A DNA stretch of 21,180 nt from an uncultured Saprospiraceae bacterium. Lineage in GTDB: Bacteria; Bacteroidota; Bacteroidia; Chitinophagales; Saprospiraceae. Positions 1 through 7,686 of the stretch are shown piece after piece. The stretch's first letter is position 1; the number at the start of each line of letters is the position of its first letter. Below the pieces are notes generated by a model, which did no database searches, was not told the origin of the DNA, and worked only from the letters and a program-made list of their open reading frames with translations. The stretch is taken from the NCBI GenBank assembly GCA_938002705.1, contig CALLAG010000205.1, positions 1-21,180 on the forward strand, in the 5' to 3' direction. A program made the position numbers and the translations under genes.

Positions 1-4
1 GTGG

Positions 5-34
5 CAAAGATAAGAATTAGCCCCTACTCACACA
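5..34 (-). promoter_or_regulatory. Promoter-like element reading left out of the window
   Basis: The minus strand reads TATCTTTG at 12..5, an exact match to the Bacteroidota -7 consensus TAnnTTTG. A partial -33 match (TGTG at 34..31) lies 18 nt upstream. It would drive a leftward gene starting beyond the left edge, which cannot be seen. The call rests on motif match and spacing only. Confidence 0.4.
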
Positions 35-67
35 TTAAAGCATTTAAAATATAATGGATACATTATA

Positions 68-217
68 CTATTTACTTAACCAACGAGTTATTAGCGGGCT
101 ATAGTCGTCTCTTAGAATCTGTGGGGCTTCAGGTGCTATTGTGCCACAGCTATGCACTGCCCGTATGATACCTCTTTTGTCTATCAATACTTTCACCTGG
201 ATTGGTAGGAGTAACAA
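68..217 (-). pseudogene. Short open frame, possible remnant of a TonB-C-like domain
   Basis: A minus-strand frame runs 49 codons from a TTG (217..215) to TAG (70..68), with an in-frame TGA just upstream at 223..221. It reads roughly LLLPIQVKVLIDKRGIIRAV, then CGTIAPEAPQILRDDYSPLI. The stretch VKVLIDKRGIIRAV has the alternating beta-strand/turn pattern (V.V.IDK.G.I..A) seen at the start of TonB C-terminal-type domains in Bacteroidota energy transducers. No ATG start or upstream part is present. It could be a decayed gene fragment, a small peptide gene or chance. The product is not recognised with certainty. Confidence 0.22.
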
Positions 218-259
218 TCCTCATATTTGATAGCTAATTAATTAGTTAATTCAAGACAT

Positions 260-292
260 AAAAAAATCCTACAGGATTGCGCCCTGTAGGAT
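260..292 (-). terminator. Rho-independent terminator (leftward)
   Basis: A perfect 10-bp stem, ATCCTACAGG (266-275) against CCTGTAGGAT (283-292), encloses a 7-nt loop. On the minus strand it is followed by seven T residues (266..260). It lies about 30 nt beyond the stop codon of the OmpA-like gene at 321-896, so it most likely ends that transcript. It is the clearest terminator in the window. Confidence 0.85.
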
Positions 293-320
293 CTCATATA
301 TTAAATATAATTTGTATCGA

Positions 321-896
321 TTATTTCATAAGTACTGCGATGTCATTAGACTTCTCGTCTTTAGCGACCATGGAAGTTAATATAACGTTGGATACAACAC
401 CTTTACTTTCCAGATATCTCTTACAAGCATTTAATCTTCTTCTTGTGAGTGATATGTTAGCATTGTCCTCTGACTTATAATATGTCTTCAATAAGATCGT
501 CTTAACCTCACCAGACTTTATAGTATTGGCTATAATATCTAAGAATTTTTGTCCATCATTATTGACCTCGTAAGCGTCTTCAGCGAAACTAACAGACTTA
601 ACATCAGTGAGCAGAGGCTCTTTCTTAGTTGTCGTAGCTACAGAAGTTGACGGACGTACAGATGTACCTTGATTACCTAATCTCGGCGGCACTTTAGTAA
701 ATACATCAGTAGATGGAGATTCGTAGCCATTCATATAGCCTGGCTTCTGTCCTTTAATCTCTGATATATCACTGTTGGCTATTACAACTTTCGTTGCTTC
801 GCCATTAACAAGTACGGTTTTCTGGGCATAGGATGAGCTTGAATATACACATAGGTATATTACAAGGAACACCAATTTGGGGAATAAAACTTTCAT
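321..896 (-). CDS. Secreted protein with degenerate OmpA-like C-terminal domain
   Basis: 191 residues. Residues 1-25 form a signal peptide: Lys near the start, a long hydrophobic run, then SSSYAQ as the likely signal peptidase I site. A low-complexity Ser/Thr/Pro linker covers about residues 55-95. The last 90 residues follow the OmpA/MotB fold order: beta strand (VSFAEDAYEVNNDGQKFL), helix, strand (KTILLKTYY), then NISLTRRRLNACKRYLESKGV, which matches the NxxLSxxRAxxVxxYLxxxGV signature. The TDxxG part that supplies the usual Asp for peptidoglycan (diaminopimelate) binding is missing, with SEDNAN in its place. Cell-wall binding is therefore doubtful. It is probably periplasmic or anchored near the outer membrane. 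It is monocistronic, with a strong terminator downstream and a 213-nt gap upstream. Confidence 0.7.
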   Translation of the reverse strand: MKVLFPKLVFLVIYLCVYSSSSYAQKTVLVNGEATKVVIANSDISEIKGQKPGYMNGYESPSTDVFTKVPPRLGNQGTSVRPSTSVATTTKKEPLLTDVKSVSFAEDAYEVNNDGQKFLDIIANTIKSGEVKTILLKTYYKSEDNANISLTRRRLNACKRYLESKGVVSNVILTSMVAKDEKSNDIAVLMK

Positions 897-1049
897 GGGT
901 ATCTATTTCGAATTAAAAAATAGTGACTTAAAGGTATTTTAACTCGGTTGGTTAACTATAATTTGCTGTGTAAAGTTCTACATTATTAAATATTCCGATG
1001 CAAAAGTTGTCAAATATTATGATAAATGACAATTACATTACGGTTATTT

Positions 1050-1070
1050 AACGCTCAGGTGAGTGTTTTT
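1050..1070 (+). terminator. Terminator-like hairpin facing right, no gene upstream
   Basis: AACGCTC (1050-1056) pairs with GAGTGTT (1061-1067) through a 4-nt AGGT loop with one G-U pair, and the sequence ends in TTTTT (1066-1070). Read on the plus strand this is a small intrinsic-terminator shape. Read on the minus strand, the direction of the flanking genes, the stem has an A-C mismatch and no U-tract. No plus-strand gene precedes it within the window. Confidence 0.3.
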
Positions 1071-1109
1071 GTTAGAAATATGCTATAAAAAGGAAAAAAT
1101 TAGGGGTTT

Positions 1110-2045
1110 TCACTCAATTAGTCCGCGACCTTCTTTATTCAATTTGTTCTCTGCTTGGAGATTTTTCATGATTTTATCGAGTACTCCATTAATAAATTCT
1201 TTGCTTTTGGCAGTACTATATTGCTTTCCAAGCTCAACGTATTCATTAAGACTGACCTTAGGGGGTATCGTAGGAAAATTAAGCATCTCGGAAACTGCAA
1301 GTTGTAATAATATAGTATCTACGATAGCCAATCTCTCATGATCCCAGTTTTCTAATATAGGGATGATAATCTTCATGATATCTTCACGTTGCTCTATCGT
1401 ATCCTTTAAGAGGCTTTTTCCGAATTCTTGTACAGTCTCATCTTCTGGCAAGAAATCTGAAAATAACTTAGAATTACTAGAAGGAAGCGCTTTGAGGTAT
1501 TTCTTAACCGCTCCTACTACCAATGATTTATCATCTAACCAATTAAAGTATGAATCCTCTAACATCTCATTAAATAACTCATCTTGTCTACAGAATCTGA
1601 ATAATTCTAATAGTAAATCCAATGTCTGCTTATCATCAGATTCTGCTGCTATGTAGGCCTTATATTCGTCTTTCTTGGCAAAGGCATCATAGATCTTTTC
1701 AGTATATTCTTTATTGTACTTTGACTCAAAATTTAAAGATTCAAACTTCTTATTGAGTTCTTTATTCTCGACTATATCCTGAATAAGAGGATTAGAGTAT
1801 AGTTTGTCTGAGAATATCTTATCGTAATCACCAGGAAGGTGTTTAGATTTTCGCTTTATGAGATCTTTCTCTGCTGCTGATGTGATCTGCATCATGAGGT
1901 ATAGGCAATAGAGAAACAACTCATAACTCTGATTGATACAGAAATCATAATTCTTAACTAAGTCTCTCTTAGATAGTGACTCATCTCTATCTTTAGAGTA
2001 CAATAGCTGCATTGCCTTGATTCTAACACTTCTTCTACTCAACAT
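1110..2045 (-). CDS. nusB: Transcription antitermination factor NusB, long Bacteroidota form
   Basis: NusB binds boxA RNA together with ribosomal protein S10 (NusE) and supports antitermination, mainly of rRNA operons, in the cytoplasm. The N-terminus MLSRRSVRIKAMQLLYS matches the family start, in which basic residues contact RNA. The last ~90 residues (NWDHERLAIVDTILLQLAVSEML, then PPKVSLNEYVELGKQYST and KSKEFINGVLDKIM) are the classic NusB C-terminal half. About 150 residues of helical, charged sequence lie between, so the protein is about 311 aa against about 140 in E. coli. This length is usual for the phylum. A TTG three codons upstream (2054) would also be in frame, but the ATG at 2045 gives the conserved N-terminus and is preferred. 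The gene appears to stand alone. Confidence 0.9.
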   Translation of the reverse strand: MLSRRSVRIKAMQLLYSKDRDESLSKRDLVKNYDFCINQSYELFLYCLYLMMQITSAAEKDLIKRKSKHLPGDYDKIFSDKLYSNPLIQDIVENKELNKKFESLNFESKYNKEYTEKIYDAFAKKDEYKAYIAAESDDKQTLDLLLELFRFCRQDELFNEMLEDSYFNWLDDKSLVVGAVKKYLKALPSSNSKLFSDFLPEDETVQEFGKSLLKDTIEQREDIMKIIIPILENWDHERLAIVDTILLQLAVSEMLNFPTIPPKVSLNEYVELGKQYSTAKSKEFINGVLDKIMKNLQAENKLNKEGRGLIE

Positions 2046-2129
2046 TGTACACAAACATTTTTATGTGCTTGGAGTATCATATCACACCTTTTTATGGAAA
2101 TAAATTCAAGCATCTTTGCCTAATTATTA

Positions 2130-2137
2130 CAAATTTA
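2130..2137 (-). promoter_or_regulatory. Candidate -7 element for nusB
   Basis: The minus strand reads TAAATTTG, an exact match to TAnnTTTG, about 85 nt before the nusB ATG in an AT-rich intergenic stretch. No convincing TTG -33 box is present at the right distance, so this is a weak call. Confidence 0.3.
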
Positions 2138-2211
2138 ATATTAAAATTAAGTTTAATGTATAAAATTAATATTAAAAGTGATTTTGCTTATTATTAATAC
2201 TATTACTGTGT

Positions 2212-2841
2212 CTATCTAAACTCCCTCAGATAGGTTTTAGTTACTTCTAATATACTGATATACATATTGATATCCTTCTTTATAAATTTCTCAGGATTCT
2301 TCCATTCTGCTTTAGTGATATCTTCTTTAGCTTGTGGTGTCAGCCTCTGATCAGATGCCTTCATAGTATACCAGTGTGTTTTCTTAAGGGCTCTCTTTCT
2401 TGTCCTTAATCTAAACAAATGATATGTGACAATGATCTTATCATGTATACTGACGTTCTTGACACCTGTCTCCTCCTCCACTTCTCTAAGTGCCGTCATA
2501 CGCTTCTTCTCGCCTTTATCTCTCTTACCCTTAGGCAGATCCCAAAAACCTTTTCTATATATGAATAGGACCTCATCTTTCTCATTACATACGACACCAC
2601 CACCCGCTTCTATAATGCTAAAGAGAGATTTAAAATCTTTCCATAACTGCTTGACATTCTTATGATGTAATATTATATGCTTAAACTTATTAGTCTTCTC
2701 GAGCATATCAACATAGGACAATAGCATTGGCTTTTTGCCGCTGTAAGGTGCTAGTATTGCATCTTCTGAGTGATGTCCTTTTTTTATATCTTCGGCATCT
2801 TTCAGCTCGAGAATATTTTCGTTAATGTATATTTTGTACAT
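2212..2841 (-). CDS. Nudix hydrolase
   Basis: 209 residues. A complete Nudix box GX5EX7REUXEEXGU sits at about residues 105-127 (G105, E111, R119, E120, E123, E124, G126) and is expected to bind Mg2+ for pyrophosphate-bond hydrolysis. Before it, AGGGVVCNEKDEVLFIYRKG and the FWDLPKGK motif are typical of the fold. The first ~75 residues are an extra N-terminal section seen in Bacteroidota members of this group; its function is unclear. The substrate cannot be read from sequence (a nucleoside diphosphate derivative or dinucleoside polyphosphate is usual). The gene is divergent from pyrE with only 18 nt between start codons. That suggests coordinated expression and possibly a house-cleaning role linked to nucleotide metabolism, which is inference. 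Confidence 0.88.
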   Translation of the reverse strand: MYKIYINENILELKDAEDIKKGHHSEDAILAPYSGKKPMLLSYVDMLEKTNKFKHIILHHKNVKQLWKDFKSLFSIIEAGGGVVCNEKDEVLFIYRKGFWDLPKGKRDKGEKKRMTALREVEEETGVKNVSIHDKIIVTYHLFRLRTRKRALKKTHWYTMKASDQRLTPQAKEDITKAEWKNPEKFIKKDINMYISILEVTKTYLREFR

Positions 2842-2844
2842 TTG
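2837..2844 (+). promoter_or_regulatory. Candidate -7 element for pyrE
   Basis: TACATTTG fits TAnnTTTG and ends 16 nt before the pyrE ATG, which predicts a very short leader. It overlaps the first codon of the divergent Nudix gene. On the opposite strand TTACTTTG (2856..2849, one mismatch) could serve the Nudix gene. No good -33 TTG box was found for either. Confidence 0.35.
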
Positions 2845-2859
2845 AAATCAAAGTAAATT

Positions 2860-3489
2860 ATGAGTACAATAGCTTCTCAAATAGCTAAGAAACTGTTACA
2901 AGTAAAAGCCGTAAAGTTACAACCTAAAAATCCATTTCAATGGGCTTCTGGAATAAATTCTCCCATATACTGTGATAATAGAATTCTATTATCCTATCCA
3001 GATGTGAGATCTTTTATTAAAAAAGCCCTTAAGGACAAATTATTGGCCTTTCCAGAAATAGATGTTATAGCTGGAGTGGCCACTGCAGGAATTCCTCATG
3101 GAGCACTTCTCGCCGATGCAATAGATAAGCCATTTATATACGTCAGATCCAAAAACAAAGAACATGGACGACAGAACCTCATAGAAGGCGAACTAAAAGC
3201 AGGCTCTAATGTGCTTGTTATAGAGGATCTGATATCTACTGGAATGAGTAGTATGGCCGCCTGCGATGCACTTATAGATAATGGTGCAAAAGTAATCGGT
3301 GTTTTGGCTATTTTTACATATGGATTTGATGTATCGAAGACATTATTCTCCGATAGGAAAATTCCTCTTGAGACATTAACTAACTATAGAGTCCTTCTTG
3401 AAGAAGCTCTAAATAGCAATTATATTAGCGAAGACGAAAAAACAACATTAGAGACTTGGAATAAGGATCCGAAAGGATGGAAAGTATAA
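2860..3489 (+). CDS. pyrE: Orotate phosphoribosyltransferase PyrE
   Basis: Joins orotate and PRPP to give orotidine 5'-phosphate, the fifth step of de novo pyrimidine synthesis, in the cytoplasm. It has 209 residues, the normal length. The PRPP-binding loop NVLVIEDLISTGMSS (about 117-131) carries the adjacent acidic pair E122-D123. The flexible catalytic loop YVRSKNKEHGRQNLIEG (about 94-110) has the expected Arg, Lys and His residues. SGINSPIYCDNR (about 30-41) and GVATAGIPHGALLA (72-85) are typical substrate-site segments. The gene heads a rightward cluster with the M42 peptidase 40 nt downstream. Confidence 0.96.
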   Translation: MSTIASQIAKKLLQVKAVKLQPKNPFQWASGINSPIYCDNRILLSYPDVRSFIKKALKDKLLAFPEIDVIAGVATAGIPHGALLADAIDKPFIYVRSKNKEHGRQNLIEGELKAGSNVLVIEDLISTGMSSMAACDALIDNGAKVIGVLAIFTYGFDVSKTLFSDRKIPLETLTNYRVLLEEALNSNYISEDEKTTLETWNKDPKGWKV

Positions 3490-3529
3490 AGTATCTAAGA
3501 AATCCAAGCTCACATAAAAGCGTAAGCAA

Positions 3530-4609
3530 ATGAAAATTATAAATAAAAAATCAGAAGAGTTTCTATACAAGTATCTAAATGCTACATCTCCTACAGGTTA
3601 CGAAGCTGAAGGGCAAAAAGTATGGTTAGAATACATCAATCAATTCGTAGATGAATCATTCTTAGATGATTATGGCACTGCTTATGGTGTTATAAATCCA
3701 GGGCAAGAATTCAAAGTCGTCATAGAAGCTCATGCTGACGAAATCGCCTGGTATGTCAATTACATATCTGATGATGGATATATTAACGTCATCAGAAATG
3801 GTGGTTCCGACCATATCATAGCGCCATCTATGAGAGTCAATGTACATACGAAAAAAGGTATCGTCAAAGGCGTATTCGGATGGCCGGCTATACATGTAAG
3901 AAGGGGTAAAGACTCCAACTTATCTCCAAAATTAGAAAACATTTTTATCGACTTAGGAGCCAAGGATAAAGAAGAAGTGCTTAAGATGGGTGTCCATGTA
4001 GGATGTGTTGTCACATTCGACGCAGAGCTCAGCAAACTTAATAACAAATGGTATGCAGGTAAGGCCTTAGACAATAAGATGGGTGGCTTCTGTATCGCAG
4101 AAGTTGCAAGATTAGTCAAGAAAGGCAAGAAGAAACTACCCTACTCATTATACATAGTCAATGCAGTACAAGAAGAAATAGGACTGAGAGGTGCCGAGAT
4201 GATCGCTAACAGAATCAAGCCCAATGTAGCAATCGTCACAGACGTAACACACGATACTTCTTCTCCACTTATGAAAGCCAAAGAACAAGGTGATCTTAGA
4301 GGTGGATTAGGTCCTGTACTGACATATGCCCCAGCAGTGCATAACAAGTTAATACAGTTAGTCATAGACGCCGCTGAGAAGAACAAGATTCCATTCCAGA
4401 GATCAGCTTCTTCTAGGACAACGGGTACTGATACGGACGCATTTGCTTACAGCAACTCAGGTGTACCGTCTGTATTAATATCACTACCACTTAAGTATAT
4501 GCATACAACTGTAGAGATGGCGCATCAAGATGACATAGAGAACGTCAGTCATCTTATATACCAATCACTATTAGCTATCAAGAAAAATCATGACTTCAAG
4601 TACTTCTAA
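3530..4609 (+). CDS. M42-family metallo-aminopeptidase
   Basis: 359 residues. The dinuclear-metal site of the M42 (tetrahedral aminopeptidase / FrvX-like) family is fully visible: H68 in AHADE, D181 in ALDNKMGG, E215/E216 in QEEIGLRGA, D238 in TDVTHD, and H325 near the C-terminus in MHTTVE. The acidic E215 is the expected catalytic base. RTTGTDTDAFAYSNSG (about 296-311) is also characteristic. The family removes N-terminal residues from short peptides in the cytoplasm and often forms dodecameric tetrahedra. No signal peptide is seen. It lies between pyrE and the UbiA-like gene, three nt before the latter, so all three are probably co-transcribed. The link to pyrimidine synthesis is not obvious. 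Confidence 0.93.
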   Translation: MKIINKKSEEFLYKYLNATSPTGYEAEGQKVWLEYINQFVDESFLDDYGTAYGVINPGQEFKVVIEAHADEIAWYVNYISDDGYINVIRNGGSDHIIAPSMRVNVHTKKGIVKGVFGWPAIHVRRGKDSNLSPKLENIFIDLGAKDKEEVLKMGVHVGCVVTFDAELSKLNNKWYAGKALDNKMGGFCIAEVARLVKKGKKKLPYSLYIVNAVQEEIGLRGAEMIANRIKPNVAIVTDVTHDTSSPLMKAKEQGDLRGGLGPVLTYAPAVHNKLIQLVIDAAEKNKIPFQRSASSRTTGTDTDAFAYSNSGVPSVLISLPLKYMHTTVEMAHQDDIENVSHLIYQSLLAIKKNHDFKYF

Positions 4610-4612
4610 GAT

Positions 4613-5467
4613 GTGAAAGCGTGGATACAATCCATTGTCAATTTCTATATCTATAGCAGTATCCATATTTCTATAGTAGCCACTTTATTTTGTGCAGAGA
4701 CTTATTTCTATGTATGTCACGAGTTAGACTTGATGTATCTGGGATTGGTGTTCTCTTCTACTCTATTAGTCTACTCACTACATAGAATAATAGGTATCTC
4801 AAAAATAAAATCAGACCTTATACAAGGTCGCTATGAAGTCATCCTACGATATAAGTCACACCTCAAAGTATATGCAGCAATAGCCCTGATAGGGCTATTG
4901 TTCTTTGTAGTTTTGAGCCCCATGAGTTATCTATATTTTCTTATCCCTCTCGGATTTATTTCATTGCTTTATACGCTTCCGCTTTTATCTAATAACAATA
5001 GACTCAGAGATATTAATTATATCAAGATATTCTTGATAGCTATAGTATGGGCGGGAGTAACTATATCTCCTGTTATAATATCTGATCAGCCAGTTGATAT
5101 ATTCGTGCTTAGTCTCTTGTCAATAGAGAAGTTGATTTATATTATTGCTATTACATTGCCTTTTGACATTCGGGATATTCGTATTGATACATCATTAGTG
5201 ACTAAGACTATTCCGCAGGTTATTGGAGTAAGTAAGACTTATATATTTATCGGCACTTTGGTATTGATAGGATTTCTTTTGTACGCTTGCTCTGCATTTA
5301 TATCAAATCTATCATCAGTGATTCCTTATATAATCGCAGCCTACTTGCTATCTATTATAGCTCTATATGTCTCTAAAGGCAAAAAGTCAGATTACTATTA
5401 TTCTGGATTATTGGATGGTGTTATTGGTGTTAGGTCTTTGATTATTATTGTAGGGTGTTTGAGTTAG
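4613..5467 (+). CDS. UbiA-like polytopic membrane protein
   Basis: 284 residues with about eight hydrophobic helices. The GTG at 4613 is the only start close to the M42 stop. UbiA prenyltransferases bind Mg-prenyl diphosphate through two Asp-rich motifs, one in each half. The second motif is recognisable here in LPFDIRDIRIDTSL, followed by TKTIPQVIGVSKTY, which matches UbiA members (DxxxD...T.P...G). The expected first motif (NDxxDxxxD) is replaced by STLLVYSLHRIIG and lacks the aspartates. YTLPLLSNNNRLRDINYIKI matches the loop after helix 4 in family members. It may be a divergent prenyltransferase with altered chemistry or a non-catalytic homolog. The substrate is unknown. Confidence 0.65.
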   Translation: MKAWIQSIVNFYIYSSIHISIVATLFCAETYFYVCHELDLMYLGLVFSSTLLVYSLHRIIGISKIKSDLIQGRYEVILRYKSHLKVYAAIALIGLLFFVVLSPMSYLYFLIPLGFISLLYTLPLLSNNNRLRDINYIKIFLIAIVWAGVTISPVIISDQPVDIFVLSLLSIEKLIYIIAITLPFDIRDIRIDTSLVTKTIPQVIGVSKTYIFIGTLVLIGFLLYACSAFISNLSSVIPYIIAAYLLSIIALYVSKGKKSDYYYSGLLDGVIGVRSLIIIVGCLS

Positions 5468-5511
5468 TATTGCATTAACAACATAGGTGTATATCTGCAT
5501 GGTTGTCAACC

Positions 5512-7686
5512 TTACAGCACCACTACTTTCTCATTAAATAATATCTCACCTTGCTCGTTATATGCCACGATAATATATATAGCAGAATCAAGCTGTTCCA
5601 AGTTAAGTAAAGCTTTGGAATCACTCAATTCTATACGCGTATCCATTACCAACTTCCCATCCATCTGATATACTTGTATATCTATATTATCAGCTTGATC
5701 ATAAGCAATCGTAACACTACAATCTGTCGGATTAGGGAATACGCTTAGATTATCGACGACATTATTATCTTGAGATTTTGAGAAATACTGAAGGGCAAAA
5801 TTAAAAGCATCAATCCCAATCTGTTCTCCTATTAATCTGCCTGGGATGTCATCAACGGGAGGATGTATACCACCCCATATTCTGGAGAGGCTGCATTGGT
5901 CAGATGCATCACGATAAGTAGCCCATTGCAGTATGATATCTTCAGAAGGGCCATCTTCGAATACTAAGAAAGAGTTTTTGGGACATCTGAATTCTCCCAT
6001 ACCACCTGGAAAATAGGCATCACCAGTTAATGCAGTCAATACTTCTGCTGCAGCACGGCTGAATGTGGAGTGACCAGATACATACACAGCAAATGGTGGC
6101 GTCACAAAAGTAGGTCTCTGATATGGCCACCAATTCTTAGCTAGTATCCAATCTACCCCTGCCTCATCTGTAGCAGGATTACTAATAAAGTTAGGACCTC
6201 GCCAGGCAAGGATCTTAATATCTCCTGTGTCAGCAACACCATCTGTATGTAATGGATCATCAGAATCTACTAACTCGATATAACCTGGAATAAGTGGTAA
6301 TCCATAAGGATCATAAGATGGTAAAGTGGGATCGCTTCCTTGCCCTCTCTCAGCCATACCTCTTATCGCAGACACAGGCCTGATATAATCATACCAGCCC
6401 TTGATACCCCATACGGATATAGCAGCGTCATGCATAGCTCCTCCCAGTGCAAAATACGATTTGACATCCCACTCTAAAGGGTCTAACTCTGCTCCACTCC
6501 CCATGAATCTTCTTGTAAAATATGGATGATCTACAACCTCATTAAGGATCGTAAACCAATGCCCTGGAGGCGTCTCAGAATCCGGTCCGTCAGCCCAAAA
6601 CTCTGCTAAGACTCTAGCATAGTCGCTTCTCTTAGCGATCTGTGGTTCATAAGGGAGATTAGTTACAGGATTGATATCATACCCCTCACCATAATCACCT
6701 CCATCATAGAAATTGTAAAAATCTGCATAGTCATTAATGTCCGTAGGATACTCTGTTATGTTACCTATAGAAGCAGGAGATATATCCCACAATGTACTGT
6801 CGGATTCGTCGAGATGTGATGACCATACTGATACCATAGAGTGTCCCCACTTGTATGGATTATTAAGACCGGTATGGTCTGTATCATCAATCTTAGCAGG
6901 CTCGCCTGGATCGAAAAAAACTTTATAATCAAATCCATCTTTTTGATAGGTACTTGCATTTTCATCTTGCAATGAGAAAGGGAATACACTACCCCATTCT
7001 GGACTGAGAAACTCAGGACTGTCATCTCCTATGGGATTACCAGATTGGTCTATGAACTGGAAAAACTCAATAGGTTGCCATCTATCAAAATCTATAAGAT
7101 TAGGATTACCAGATGCTTGTATAAGAATAGGAGGATTTACAGGATTATAAAATTGGTTAGCATATTGATCTTCTTCATTGGCACCATCCAGATAGCCATA
7201 CTCTATTATCTGTGCAGCAATATAATTACCTAATTGTGCTGCTCCGCATTGATAGGCAGTAGATACTAATTGTACATCGTATCCTAACTCCTCCATTAAT
7301 TGATCTATATCCTCTTCTATTTCTCTAAAGGAAGGTGCATTTTGGAATCTATGCTTAATCAGACGATATGCAGCATAACTGATCGTCGCTTCCTGTGCCG
7401 ATCTTACATCATCTGGTATATGAGTTAGACTGAACGGCGTATAGAATCCATTATTATTTTTAGATAGAAAGTATGTGTCAGCATCTTCTGAGTAGGCGGC
7501 CCATCCATCATACATAGCTGCTGAGATATGAAACAGATTTCTCGCATGTACAGTAGGTCGTGCAAAGTCATTTCTGATAGCTGATAACAGTTCTTCACTC
7601 CAAAGTCTGGCTACAGAATGCTGTGCATTAATTGTCGACAAGGTAGCTATACAATAAATAAAAAGACTAAAAATCCACTTTCTCAT
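5512..7686 (-). CDS. Secreted vanadium haloperoxidase/PAP2-family protein with T9SS sorting domain
   Basis: 724 residues. Residues 1-21 form a signal peptide (MRKWIFSLFIYCIATLSTINA). The vanadate/phosphate site shared by vanadium haloperoxidases and PAP2 phosphatases is intact: KX6RP at K517-R524-P525, (V)SGH at 536-539, and SRX5HX3D at S601-R602-H608-D612. The first residue of the usual PSGH is Val. The final ~80 residues (from DNLSVFPNPT, about 645) are a type A T9SS C-terminal sorting domain, ending in a beta strand and VVVL. It should cross the outer membrane through T9SS and be released or surface-attached. Bacterial relatives are annotated as vanadium-dependent haloperoxidase homologs, some acting as phosphatases. 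Sequence alone does not tell bromide or iodide oxidation from phosphatase activity. It follows trmD at a 94-nt gap and may have its own promoter. Confidence 0.88.
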   Translation of the reverse strand: MRKWIFSLFIYCIATLSTINAQHSVARLWSEELLSAIRNDFARPTVHARNLFHISAAMYDGWAAYSEDADTYFLSKNNNGFYTPFSLTHIPDDVRSAQEATISYAAYRLIKHRFQNAPSFREIEEDIDQLMEELGYDVQLVSTAYQCGAAQLGNYIAAQIIEYGYLDGANEEDQYANQFYNPVNPPILIQASGNPNLIDFDRWQPIEFFQFIDQSGNPIGDDSPEFLSPEWGSVFPFSLQDENASTYQKDGFDYKVFFDPGEPAKIDDTDHTGLNNPYKWGHSMVSVWSSHLDESDSTLWDISPASIGNITEYPTDINDYADFYNFYDGGDYGEGYDINPVTNLPYEPQIAKRSDYARVLAEFWADGPDSETPPGHWFTILNEVVDHPYFTRRFMGSGAELDPLEWDVKSYFALGGAMHDAAISVWGIKGWYDYIRPVSAIRGMAERGQGSDPTLPSYDPYGLPLIPGYIELVDSDDPLHTDGVADTGDIKILAWRGPNFISNPATDEAGVDWILAKNWWPYQRPTFVTPPFAVYVSGHSTFSRAAAEVLTALTGDAYFPGGMGEFRCPKNSFLVFEDGPSEDIILQWATYRDASDQCSLSRIWGGIHPPVDDIPGRLIGEQIGIDAFNFALQYFSKSQDNNVVDNLSVFPNPTDCSVTIAYDQADNIDIQVYQMDGKLVMDTRIELSDSKALLNLEQLDSAIYIIVAYNEQGEILFNEKVVVL

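Larger units (their letters stand above)
1..320. other. Region without a confident gene
   Basis: This 320-base stretch holds the leftward promoter-like element at the edge, a 49-codon minus-strand open frame with protein-like composition (68-217) and the terminator of the next gene (260-292). The rest is AT-rich and shows no tRNA cloverleaf, repeat array or long open frame. Confidence 0.5.

Noticed and set aside
2046..2054. TTG start for nusB at 2054
   Set aside because: The ATG three codons later gives the conserved NusB N-terminus and is a stronger start.
3662..4386. Minus-strand open frames of 77 to 122 codons
   Set aside because: They lie opposite the M42 peptidase gene, which has complete family motifs; the reverse frames show no domain.
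5501..5511. GGTTGTCAACC palindrome between two convergent genes
   Set aside because: Perfect but with a one-base centre and no T-run, so it cannot form a terminator stem-loop; too short to call an operator.
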